Below are positions 1 through 6,306 of a DNA stretch of 16,209 nt, in pieces. Source of the DNA: Chthoniobacterales bacterium (GTDB taxonomy: Bacteria; Verrucomicrobiota; Verrucomicrobiia; Chthoniobacterales; UBA6821); NCBI GenBank assembly GCA_021733705.1, contig JAIPKF010000015.1, positions 1-16,209 of the forward strand, given 5' to 3'. The notes under the pieces were generated by a model. The model worked only from the letters and a program-made list of their open reading frames with translations. It made no database searches and had not been told where the DNA came from. Positions within the stretch are counted from its first letter, which is position 1, and each line of letters opens with the position of its first letter. Both the position numbers and the translations under genes were made by a program.

Positions 1-1
1 A

Positions 2-568
2 ATACTCTTTTCTTTAGCTTTACTTATGCTCGTGACGGGTCGTCTGCATGCAGAGACAAAGATTGGTATTGTTGGTATGTGCCGTATTTTTTCGGAATAT
101 GACAAAACAAAGAAGACTCAAGCGGAGTATGAGGTCCTAGAAAAGAATGCCAATAAAGAGCTCGATACACGTATTAATAATTTAAAAAAGGAAGTAGAAG
201 GGATTGATAAGCTCAATGCAGATCTTGAAAAGCCAGATCTGAATAACGACGTGCGGGAAGCAAAGCAGAAAGAGAGAGAAGCTAAAATTGCAGAAGCCAA
301 AAAACTTGATGAAGAGACAACAGCGTTTCGATCTAACAAAGAAAAAAAATTCCAAGATGAGTTTAGTAAAACACGAAAAAATATCATCGACGATATCATG
401 CTTGTCATTAATGAGCAGACGAAAACTCGTGGCTTTGACCTGCTTTTAGATAAGTCTGGATTGAGTGCTGGAGCTGTTCCTGTTGTTCTCTATTCTCGTC
501 CAGATCTCGATATTAGCACTGATATTATCGCCATCTTGAATAAAAAAGGACCTGCGAAATCGAAGTAA
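2..568 (+). CDS. ompH: OmpH/Skp-family periplasmic chaperone, 5' end outside window
   Basis: Periplasmic chaperone that carries unfolded outer-membrane proteins from the Sec translocon to the BAM machinery. The reading frame is open from base 2 and reads through a hydrophobic stretch ending LVTGRLHA before ETKIGIV, which is the end of a Sec signal peptide. The ATG at 26 is therefore not the start; the true start lies upstream of the window. The mature part has the Skp layout: a short beta strand (KIGIVGM), a long charged helical hairpin rich in K, E and A over roughly residues 35-125 counted from the ATG at 26, then a C-terminal segment with VVLYSRPDLDISTDIIAILN, the typical family ending. 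The stop TAA overlaps the lpxD start (TAATG), so the two are translationally coupled. The ompH-lpxD order is known from Chlamydia, usually behind bamA. Identification is by family pattern. Confidence 0.88.
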   Translation: MLFSLALLMLVTGRLHAETKIGIVGMCRIFSEYDKTKKTQAEYEVLEKNANKELDTRINNLKKEVEGIDKLNADLEKPDLNNDVREAKQKEREAKIAEAKKLDEETTAFRSNKEKKFQDEFSKTRKNIIDDIMLVINEQTKTRGFDLLLDKSGLSAGAVPVVLYSRPDLDISTDIIAILNKKGPAKSK

Positions 569-1572
569 TGATGACATTGCAAGAAATTGCAGAGGTAGTG
601 CAAGGGGAGTTATTGGGCTCTCCTACTCTCATTGTGAGAGGAGTTGCTTCGTTGCGTGATGCTCAGGAAGGGGACCTCGCTTTTTATGCGTCTCCACGAT
701 ATCTCAGCGAGCTTCGTGAAACAGAAGCAACAGCTGTATTAGTACCTCAGCATTTTGATCAATCAGTCTCTTGTAGCCTCATCAAAGTCGAACACCCTTC
801 GGCAGCTTTTGATCGCGTCATTGCCTTACTCGCACCTCCATCACTCCCTGTTGCTACTGGCATTCATCCTCAAGCCATTGTAGAGGCAAGTGCTGTGCTA
901 GGAAAAAATATTTCACTGGGTCCCTATGTTGTTATTGAAGAGGGAGTCGAAATTGGAGATGAAACCGTTATTGGAGCCCACAGCTTTATTGGAGCAGGTA
1001 CTAAGATTGGGAAAAATTGTTTATTCTATCCAAGAGTTACGATTCGAGAACGTTGTATTATTGGAAACAAGGTTATTCTTCAACCCGGAGTTGTGATCGG
1101 CTCGTGTGGCTTTGGATATGTTTCCAGTACTACAGGCCATGAAAAAATTCCACAACTAGGCATCGTTGAAATTCAAGATGATGTTGAAATCGGTGCTAAT
1201 ACGACGATCGATCGTGCACGTTTTGGACGTACCCTTATTGGCCATGGGACAAAAATTGATAATCTTGTGCAAATCGCCCACAATGTTGTTCTTGGGCCTC
1301 ACAATATGATCTGTTCTCAAGTGGGTATTTCAGGAAGTACACGTACCGGTCTTGGAGTGACATTAGCTGGTCAGGTTGGACTCAGCGGTCATATTGAAAT
1401 TGGAGATCGTGCTATCATTGGCGCTCAATCTGGCCTCAGTAAAAATGTACCTCCTGGAGTGGTTGTCATTGGGAGTCCTGCCAAACCAATAGAGCAATGG
1501 AAAAAAAATAACTTTTATGTTCATAACCTAGGAAAACTTTTTGATCGTGTAAAAGTTTTAGAAAAAAACTGA
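568..1572 (+). CDS. lpxD: UDP-3-O-acylglucosamine N-acyltransferase LpxD
   Basis: Third step of lipid A synthesis: transfers a hydroxyacyl chain from acyl carrier protein to the 2-amino group of UDP-3-O-acylglucosamine. The 334 residues match the usual LpxD length. Residues 1-100 form the uridine-binding N-domain (LQEIAEVVQGELLG, then GDLAFYASPRYL). From about residue 105 to 310 there is a left-handed beta-helix of hexapeptide repeats (for example IGDETV, IGAHSF, IGAGTK). The catalytic histidine is H238 in QIAHN, corresponding to H239 of the E. coli enzyme. The C-terminal helix ends KLFDRVKVLEKN. Either ATG at 568 or 571 could start the protein; 568 overlaps the ompH stop and I chose it, though GAAG at 562-565 is better spaced for 571. 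It acts at the cytoplasmic face of the inner membrane. Confidence 0.96.
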   Translation: MMTLQEIAEVVQGELLGSPTLIVRGVASLRDAQEGDLAFYASPRYLSELRETEATAVLVPQHFDQSVSCSLIKVEHPSAAFDRVIALLAPPSLPVATGIHPQAIVEASAVLGKNISLGPYVVIEEGVEIGDETVIGAHSFIGAGTKIGKNCLFYPRVTIRERCIIGNKVILQPGVVIGSCGFGYVSSTTGHEKIPQLGIVEIQDDVEIGANTTIDRARFGRTLIGHGTKIDNLVQIAHNVVLGPHNMICSQVGISGSTRTGLGVTLAGQVGLSGHIEIGDRAIIGAQSGLSKNVPPGVVVIGSPAKPIEQWKKNNFYVHNLGKLFDRVKVLEKN

Positions 1573-1611
1573 CCTAGTCACGCAGAGTCAAATTACTTTT
1601 CCAGCGAGAAG

Positions 1612-1622
1612 ATTTCATACTG
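1612..1622 (+). repeat. Possible relic of the palindromic element in the lpxD/hydrolase gap
   Basis: The 90-base gap between lpxD and the hydrolase contains ATTTCATACTG, an exact match to the inner part of the element end found four times later in the window, followed by GATATTTC. No full arm, core hairpin or second end can be seen. It may be chance, but its position just behind a gene end agrees with the placement of the other copies. No clear terminator or promoter was seen in the rest of the gap. Confidence 0.3.
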
Positions 1623-1662
1623 GATATTTCAAACCTCTCTTTGAGACATATTCAAATCCTCT

Positions 1663-2562
1663 ATGTCATTCCAATCCCATGATGATTATCAAATAGACAT
1701 GCGCTTAGGAGAGGGATGGCATAAGCGAAATTTTTTAACGAAGGTCATCATTCCCTCTTTTTTTAAAAAGCGCTCAGGATCGCATCTCAAACCAAGCTTT
1801 CCTCAACTCCGCTCGGATCAATTTGGGATTACATGGATTGGACATGCCTCCTTTTTAATTCAGACTCACAAACATTTTATCCTCATTGATCCCAACTGGG
1901 CCCGATGGTTAAAAATAATCAAACGACTTCGAAACCCTGGGCTAGAGCTTGAAGCCTTACCAGCTATCGATTTGGTCTTAGTAACCCATGCTCATTTTGA
2001 TCACTTGGATAAAAAAACGTTAAGAGCCATTGCTTCAAATCAACCCATTGTTGTTCCTGAGCATGTTGGTAATCTTGTGAGCCATTTGGGATTTAAACAG
2101 GTTCATGAACTCTCCCCATGGCAAACACTCGAACATGATGGGCTCACGATTACATTGACCCCTGCATGCCATTGGGGAGCACGTTTACTTCATGATCAGT
2201 ATCGAGGATTTGGAGGTTTTTTAATCCAACACAACGGAAAAACAGTATTTCATTGTGGTGATAGTGCATACTTTTCAGGCTTTCGCGAAATAGGAGATCG
2301 AGCTTCCATAGATATCGCACTCTTACCTATTGGCGCCTATGATACATTGAGCGGGCGGGATGCTCATATGAACCCAGAAGAGGCTCTGAAAGCATTTCAA
2401 GAGTTAAAAGCAAAAAGATTTATTCCAATGCACTACGGAACCTTCCGGCTCGGTTATGAGCCTCTCGATGAACCTCCGACACGCCTTATGGAATCAGCAC
2501 TCAAGAAGGGGCTTCAAGACTCCATTTCTATTTTGAGAGAAGGTGAGACTGTTGTCTTTTAG
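1663..2562 (+). CDS. Metallo-beta-lactamase-fold hydrolase (UlaG / NAPE-PLD-like)
   Basis: A metal-dependent hydrolase of the branch of the metallo-beta-lactamase fold that includes UlaG and NAPE-type phospholipase D. Substrate cannot be told from sequence. The signature HxHxDH is H109, H111, D113 and H114 in THAHFDHLD; further metal ligands are H170 (ACHWG), D200 (HCGDS) and H257 (PMHYGTF). The N-terminal part has the family strand WIGHASFLIQ followed by ILIDPNW. No signal peptide or membrane segment is seen, so it is probably cytoplasmic. The 299 residues are normal for the family. The ATG at 1663 has no obvious Shine-Dalgarno; an internal ATG at 1699 would lose only 12 residues ahead of the fold. 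Its TAG stop (2560-2562) lies within the end of the first palindromic element. It converges on the gene at 2863-5157. Confidence 0.85.
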   Translation: MSFQSHDDYQIDMRLGEGWHKRNFLTKVIIPSFFKKRSGSHLKPSFPQLRSDQFGITWIGHASFLIQTHKHFILIDPNWARWLKIIKRLRNPGLELEALPAIDLVLVTHAHFDHLDKKTLRAIASNQPIVVPEHVGNLVSHLGFKQVHELSPWQTLEHDGLTITLTPACHWGARLLHDQYRGFGGFLIQHNGKTVFHCGDSAYFSGFREIGDRASIDIALLPIGAYDTLSGRDAHMNPEEALKAFQELKAKRFIPMHYGTFRLGYEPLDEPPTRLMESALKKGLQDSISILREGETVVF

Positions 2563-2683
2563 CCCCGATATTTCATACTGATCGTAACGAGGAGATCGCG
2601 AAGGCTGATGGGGTAAGGCAGACGAGCATTTTGATGCCGGGCTGTATGTGTACATACTGTCCAAATCAAAATGTGAGTCTAAC
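2559..2683 (+). repeat. Palindromic element copy A1 (right arm missing)
   Basis: Begins with TTAGCCCCGATATTTCATAC, overlapping the hydrolase stop codon, and holds a left arm followed by the core hairpin: CATTTTGAT (2627-2635) pairs with ATCAAAATG (2665-2673), enclosing GGGC/GTATG (2639-2648) paired with CATAC/GTCC (2653-2662) around the loop TGTA. Bases 2588-2683 match 15277-15372 at 95 of 96 positions. After GTCTAAC the copy stops and the end of the next element begins, so its right arm, present in the copy at 15247-15430, has been replaced. Confidence 0.9.
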
Positions 2684-2866
2684 CCGCATATTTCATACTG
2701 ATTCTGCTGCGGCTTGCGAACACCTGATGGATACTGCGTCAGCTTCGAATTGCTCCTCGGGCTGTATGAGTCCCTACTGCCTACTTCAATAATAATTCGA
2801 GACCAACGCAGTAATGATGAGCTTTCCACAAGCCGTAATAGATTTAGTGTGAAATATCCGGGTTAA
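2681..2866 (+). repeat. Palindromic element copy A2 (complete)
   Basis: A complete element of about 186 bp with ends AACCCGCATATTTCATACTG and GTGAAATATCCGGGTTAA. The left arm (2681-2762) is the reverse complement of the right arm of the copy at 5244-5507 (5424-5505), 78 of 82 identical. The right arm (2794-2866) matches 5617-5689 in the same orientation, 72 of 73 identical. It is thus a hybrid of two arm types. The core is weaker than in other copies: CGAATT and AATTCG still pair outside GGGC/TGTATG and TACTGCC. The final TTAA contains the stop codon of the gene on the minus strand at 2863. Confidence 0.92.
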
Positions 2867-5157
2867 GACCCCTCTTCAAAATCGAGCTTTCTGACGCATG
2901 TGTCGTCGGACTCTGATCTAGTCTCGTCGGACTCTTCTTTAGTTTCCTTTTTTTCTCGGACTTTTGGCATTGTCGAAGTTCTCCAGTTTTCCCTAGGAAT
3001 AAAACAGTAGTCCTCAGGAGAAAAAGGATCCTCTCTCCTTTGTTGGTCTTGTTGGAATTGTTCTAACTTTTTTTGAGCAATTTCTAATTTTTCTTCTCTG
3101 AATCTTAGCTGTTCTTGGGCCTCTAGTTCTTTTTGTGACCTTCCCCATACCTCCAATAAATGGGCATAGGCCTGGGTAGTTTTTTGAGCACTGGTACGAA
3201 TCATGTTGTTACCGTTAGAAAGATCGATACAAAGAAAATAAGCTCCATATAAAACACCCACGGTATCAGCTGTAATCAAGGGATGGTAGAGATCACCATT
3301 GGAAAAAGAGATGGGAAAAGCATTATCGATAAAGGATCCTACAAGAAAACCAAGAATCGACTTGGTCGCAGTTTTTAATCCCAGCAGTGTTGCTTCACCT
3401 GCTAATGAGGAAGAAGCTAGTAAAAAATCTTTATAAAAACCTTTTTCCCTGATCGCTTTTATTTTCTCCACTTCATTAGAGGAAAGATTTTTTAAATCTT
3501 CATAATGATTCTTGATATATTCTAATTTCTCAGAGGGGGAACTTTTTAGGAAATGTGAATCGTTCATCTCCAGGAGTTGATCCTTCCTATCATTCTCTTT
3601 TTGCCACTGCCGATGCATGGAAACATGCAGTGAACGCAGCTCTGCTAAAATCGAATCTTTTTTTTCGTGAAAGTTATCAACTATTTTTTCTCTCTCTTCA
3701 TCAGGCATCACCTGTTGGATCATTTCTCGATCATAGAATTTTTCTCCTATCTGAATGAATTTTTCAAAAGCTGTTCTCTTATTATCTGAAATAGCATTGA
3801 TGACAGCATGACTTTGAGCCTCAAGAAAAAGACGACTCTGTCCCCAATCAGGTTTCTCTTTTTTAGGAGTGGAATTCTCTTCTGTCTCGGAGTCGTATTG
3901 ATCTAAAAGCCCTTGATAAAAGGTTCTACAGTTATGACGTACTTCTACTATCTTTTGTTCTCTTTTCCTAAAATCCCAGGCATCACAAAAGGATTGAGGT
4001 GCTAAGGAAAAAGAGGCTTTTGTTTTATTCCAATGCTCTGAGAGCACCTGATAATATTGGATTCGTTGAGTATAGGTACGATAGAAGCTGCCAAGAAAAA
4101 AAGGAAGGGCTCCAAGTGTTGCCCCAAGAGCACCATTACTCATCAGTAGAAAAGCATTACCATGGCCAAGAAATGTGATAGAGGCCCCTAGCCCGTACCC
4201 CATGATTCCTCCTGCCGTAATACGTCTTCCATTATCAAGAATAGGGCTTAGTCCACTAAATCCACAATTTACTAAATGACCCAGCCCGCTAAAAATATGA
4301 GATCGCGTATGATCAAGCTCTCCTAATAATGTTACCTGTGAAGCTCGTTGCAATCGCGATTCTAGGTCAGCTGCCTTTTCAAAAAGATCCTTGGAGAGAT
4401 CTTCAGAGTCGAGAGAGGAAGAAGAACTTTTTTTATGATGAAGAAGTTCATGCTCTGCTAAAAGTCGCGATACAGGATCATGACCTTTTAAACTTTCAAG
4501 TACCGCTTTGTGACTGTGACAACGACTTTCTATTCTTAGATCGTTGCTCACTGCCGCTTCCAATCTCTCACGAGAATTTATTCTTGCCTCCTCCAGAGAA
4601 AAATGACCCTCAGAAAAAATAGTTCCAATTGTTATGAGAGCACTCAAGATAATTTTGGAAGCACTCCAGTCAACATCTGTTTTCTTTAACATCCCCTCTG
4701 ATTGGCACTCCTCAAAGACGAGTCGCATCTTTACTTGATTGGAGCAGAGCAATCGATCGACAGAGGCTACCTCTGCACCAAAAACAGAAAAGGGACCATG
4801 AGTTTTTTCCCAATGGCAATAGAGCAGAGCTTCATTTCTATTCACGAAGTTAATATCAAGACTTTGCAGATTTTCGTTCGAACAAGTTGCATAGAGATAA
4901 CCTCCAGTCTCTCCCATACGCACTACTTCATGATTCATTTTGGAATCATAGAGATCATTGGGATGATACGATAACTCTGGTTCATCCATTTCATGCGGAT
5001 CTAGTGTTGCTAGAAAGCTAGATAGAGAGTTGCTCGTAGAGGTATTTAGGAAAGCACAATATTGCTCGACAGATACAGAAGAGGCCTTTTGAGAGGAGGC
5101 TTGGAGCTGATGTAACGATAATAGGAAACTAAGAAACAAAACACTAATTGTTCTCAT
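2863..5157 (-). CDS. Large secreted or membrane protein of unknown function
   Basis: I do not recognise this 764-residue protein. Residues 1-20 (MRTISVLFLSFLLSLHQLQA) form a clear Sec signal peptide, so it leaves the cytoplasm. A weakly hydrophobic stretch lies at 168-181. A glycine-rich hydrophobic region at about 313-357 could make one or two membrane passes, and there is a second pair at about 577-612 and 629-644. Between these lie long charged, probably helical segments (245-275, 480-570). Residues 670-708 are a strong coiled-coil candidate rich in E, Q, K and R. The tail (735-764) is Ser/Glu/Asp-rich. Cysteines are scattered, not in a recognisable motif. No Shine-Dalgarno is visible before the ATG. 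The TAA stop lies inside the element end at 2863-2866. A chlamydial envelope or inclusion-associated role is only a guess. Confidence 0.8.
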   Translation of the reverse strand: MRTISVLFLSFLLSLHQLQASSQKASSVSVEQYCAFLNTSTSNSLSSFLATLDPHEMDEPELSYHPNDLYDSKMNHEVVRMGETGGYLYATCSNENLQSLDINFVNRNEALLYCHWEKTHGPFSVFGAEVASVDRLLCSNQVKMRLVFEECQSEGMLKKTDVDWSASKIILSALITIGTIFSEGHFSLEEARINSRERLEAAVSNDLRIESRCHSHKAVLESLKGHDPVSRLLAEHELLHHKKSSSSSLDSEDLSKDLFEKAADLESRLQRASQVTLLGELDHTRSHIFSGLGHLVNCGFSGLSPILDNGRRITAGGIMGYGLGASITFLGHGNAFLLMSNGALGATLGALPFFLGSFYRTYTQRIQYYQVLSEHWNKTKASFSLAPQSFCDAWDFRKREQKIVEVRHNCRTFYQGLLDQYDSETEENSTPKKEKPDWGQSRLFLEAQSHAVINAISDNKRTAFEKFIQIGEKFYDREMIQQVMPDEEREKIVDNFHEKKDSILAELRSLHVSMHRQWQKENDRKDQLLEMNDSHFLKSSPSEKLEYIKNHYEDLKNLSSNEVEKIKAIREKGFYKDFLLASSSLAGEATLLGLKTATKSILGFLVGSFIDNAFPISFSNGDLYHPLITADTVGVLYGAYFLCIDLSNGNNMIRTSAQKTTQAYAHLLEVWGRSQKELEAQEQLRFREEKLEIAQKKLEQFQQDQQRREDPFSPEDYCFIPRENWRTSTMPKVREKKETKEESDETRSESDDTCVRKLDFEEGS

Positions 5158-5243
5158 GATAGTACTAGGGGGAATGACGGGGCTAGGGAGAAAACAAACA
5201 CTACATCTGGAATTCTACTACTGATGCAATCAAAAATTGAGAC

Positions 5244-5507
5244 AGCCCGCATATTTCATACTGGTTCGTTGCGAGGCGCCGCGAATCCTGATGCAGATAC
5301 CACCGGCGGTCGGGAGACCGCGGTGGAGACTGCCTTTAGGCAGCCCTGAAAGAGCGAAACGAGCGGGAGCGAGCGAGTCAACGAAGGTAATGGATTGCGA
5401 TGCCGGGCTGTATGTTTCATACTGCCCGAGGAGCAATTCGAAGCTGACGCAGTACCCAACAGGTGTTTGCAAGCCGCAGCAGAATCAGTATGAGATATGC
5501 GGGTTAA
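5244..5507 (+). repeat. Palindromic element copy B1 (enlarged left arm)
   Basis: About 264 bp, running from AGCCCGCATATTTCATACTG to CAGTATGAGATATGCGGGTT. The core has GTATG (5410-5414) paired with CATAC (5418-5422) around TTT, GGGC (5405-5408) paired with GCCC (5424-5427), and the outer stem ATTGC (5394-5398) with GCAAT (5433-5437). The right arm is the inverted twin of the A2 left arm. The left arm starts like the copies at 2559 and 15247 but carries an extra GC-rich block at about 5297-5375. It shares TTAA (5504-5507) with the next copy. The 86 bases between it and the start of the 764-residue gene (5158-5243) show no clear promoter. Confidence 0.9.
5297..5375 (+). other. GC-rich block with two hairpins nested in element B1
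   Basis: Much more GC-rich than the surroundings and absent from the other element copies. It holds two consecutive stem-loops: 5300-5326 (CCACCG, CGGTC paired with GACCG, CGGTGG with one bulged G) and 5330-5343 (CTGCCT paired with AGGCAG around TT). A purine-rich stretch with repeated GAGCG follows (5351-5375). No reading frame of note. It may be a second, smaller mobile repeat inserted in the element; no target duplication could be identified. Confidence 0.6.
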
Positions 5508-5689
5508 CCCGGATATTTCATACTGAATCATCATGAGGCGCTGTGCAAAGCTTATTAGTACAAGGCGGGCGAAGGATTGTGATGCCGGGCTGTATGTTTC
5601 ATACCGCCCAAGTCACAATTCGAGACCAACGCAGTAATGATGAGCTTTCCAAAAGCCGTAATAGATTTAGTGTGAAATATCCGGGTTAA
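5504..5689 (+). repeat. Palindromic element copy B2 (complete)
   Basis: About 186 bp from TTAACCCGGATATTTCATAC to GTGAAATATCCGGGTTAA. The core pairs ATTGTGA (5576-5582) with TCACAAT (5613-5619) outside GGGC (5587-5590) with GCCC (5606-5609) and GTATG (5592-5596) with CATAC (5600-5604). The right arm (5617-5689) is nearly identical to that of copy A2. It is head-to-tail with B1, both sharing the palindrome GGGTTAACCC. Its last TTAA holds the pilin stop codon on the minus strand (5686-5688). Confidence 0.92.
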
Positions 5690-6285
5690 AGCTCCGCATT
5701 CTTTCCAAGGGTTCCCACGGAGTAACTATTTTTCAGCTGATTTTGCATGAGAGAGAGGGCATCTCCTCCTCGATGCATGATGACACATCCTTTGTTTCCA
5801 TAAGGTCTAAGAGAACTATCCAAGGTAACCGTAGTATCTGAGCCATTTCCATGTGGGGTTGCATTGCGTGTAATGAGAAAAATATCACTTCCTTCACTCG
5901 CTTCTTTCACAGCATAAATGCGAAATGCTGTTTGACTAGCACTCGTTGGGAAATGATCTTGAGTAACAATCACCCCCGGGGCAGAACAGAGCTTACAAAA
6001 TTCACTTTTTGATAAATAACTCGAGCAGAGAGCCGAGGCCCATGCCGTAAAGCTTGGAGAACTCATATCACCTGGCCATGCTGCCGTTGTATCACCGCTT
6101 GTCATTGCATCGATTGCCATCGATTGTGTTGCTAAATAAAGCTGGCGTGCATTACTAGCTGTTTGCATCATTTCCCCCTTTGTCAATGCCGAGAGAATAT
6201 GAGGCATCGCAAGTGAGGCCATAATAGCAATGATCGAAATGACAATAAGTAATTCGAGTAAGGTGAAGGCACTCTTTTTTTTCAT
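5686..6285 (-). CDS. Type IV pilin-like / type II secretion pseudopilin
   Basis: A small exported protein with a class III (prepilin) signal: MKKKSAF followed by TLLELLIVISIIAIMASLAMP. Cleavage by prepilin peptidase would fall after SA, leaving F as the methylated first residue and E at position 5, as in pilins and GspG/H-type pseudopilins. The following helix (residues about 7-50) would anchor it in the inner membrane before assembly; the rest (199 residues in all) is a globular domain of low similarity, with three cysteines near residues 87-96 (ALCSSYLSKSEFCKLC) and one more near 167. I chose the ATG at 6285; a TTG one codon upstream (6288) is also in frame. It lies about 21 bases behind glgB, so the two are probably co-transcribed, with no functional link evident. 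The stop codon lies in element B2. Confidence 0.85.
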   Translation of the reverse strand: MKKKSAFTLLELLIVISIIAIMASLAMPHILSALTKGEMMQTASNARQLYLATQSMAIDAMTSGDTTAAWPGDMSSPSFTAWASALCSSYLSKSEFCKLCSAPGVIVTQDHFPTSASQTAFRIYAVKEASEGSDIFLITRNATPHGNGSDTTVTLDSSLRPYGNKGCVIMHRGGDALSLMQNQLKNSYSVGTLGKNAEL

Positions 6286-6306
6286 CAACGGTTCAAAAAT
6301 GGAAAT

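Noticed and set aside
118..408. Minus-strand reading frame antisense to ompH
   Set aside because: Shadow of the lysine- and glutamate-rich coiled coil of ompH, giving an artificial Ser/Leu/Phe-rich peptide.
2627..2680. Rho-independent terminator at the A1 core hairpin
   Set aside because: The hairpin is followed by TGTGAGTCTAAC, not a T-tract, and the same holds for the other copies. A different 3'-end role is still possible.
2494..2829. Minus-strand reading frame of 111 codons over the hydrolase end and element A
   Set aside because: It lies almost wholly in palindromic repeat sequence and the 3' end of a real gene; no protein-like composition or ribosome site.
2559..2866. Integron attC-like sites (palindromes with TTAAC-type ends behind genes)
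   Set aside because: The ends do not fit the attC core consensus, the arms are nested and shuffled, adjacent genes are core housekeeping genes on both strands, and no integrase is present. Worth a formal check only.
5230..5536. Three overlapping reading frames of 80-99 codons on both strands
   Set aside because: All are by-products of the palindromic elements B1 and B2; similar peptides arise from the same repeats elsewhere.
5244..5689. CRISPR array or tRNA/small RNA cluster
   Set aside because: Repeats are long, palindromic and not evenly spaced with unique spacers; no cloverleaf or anticodon arm could be drawn.
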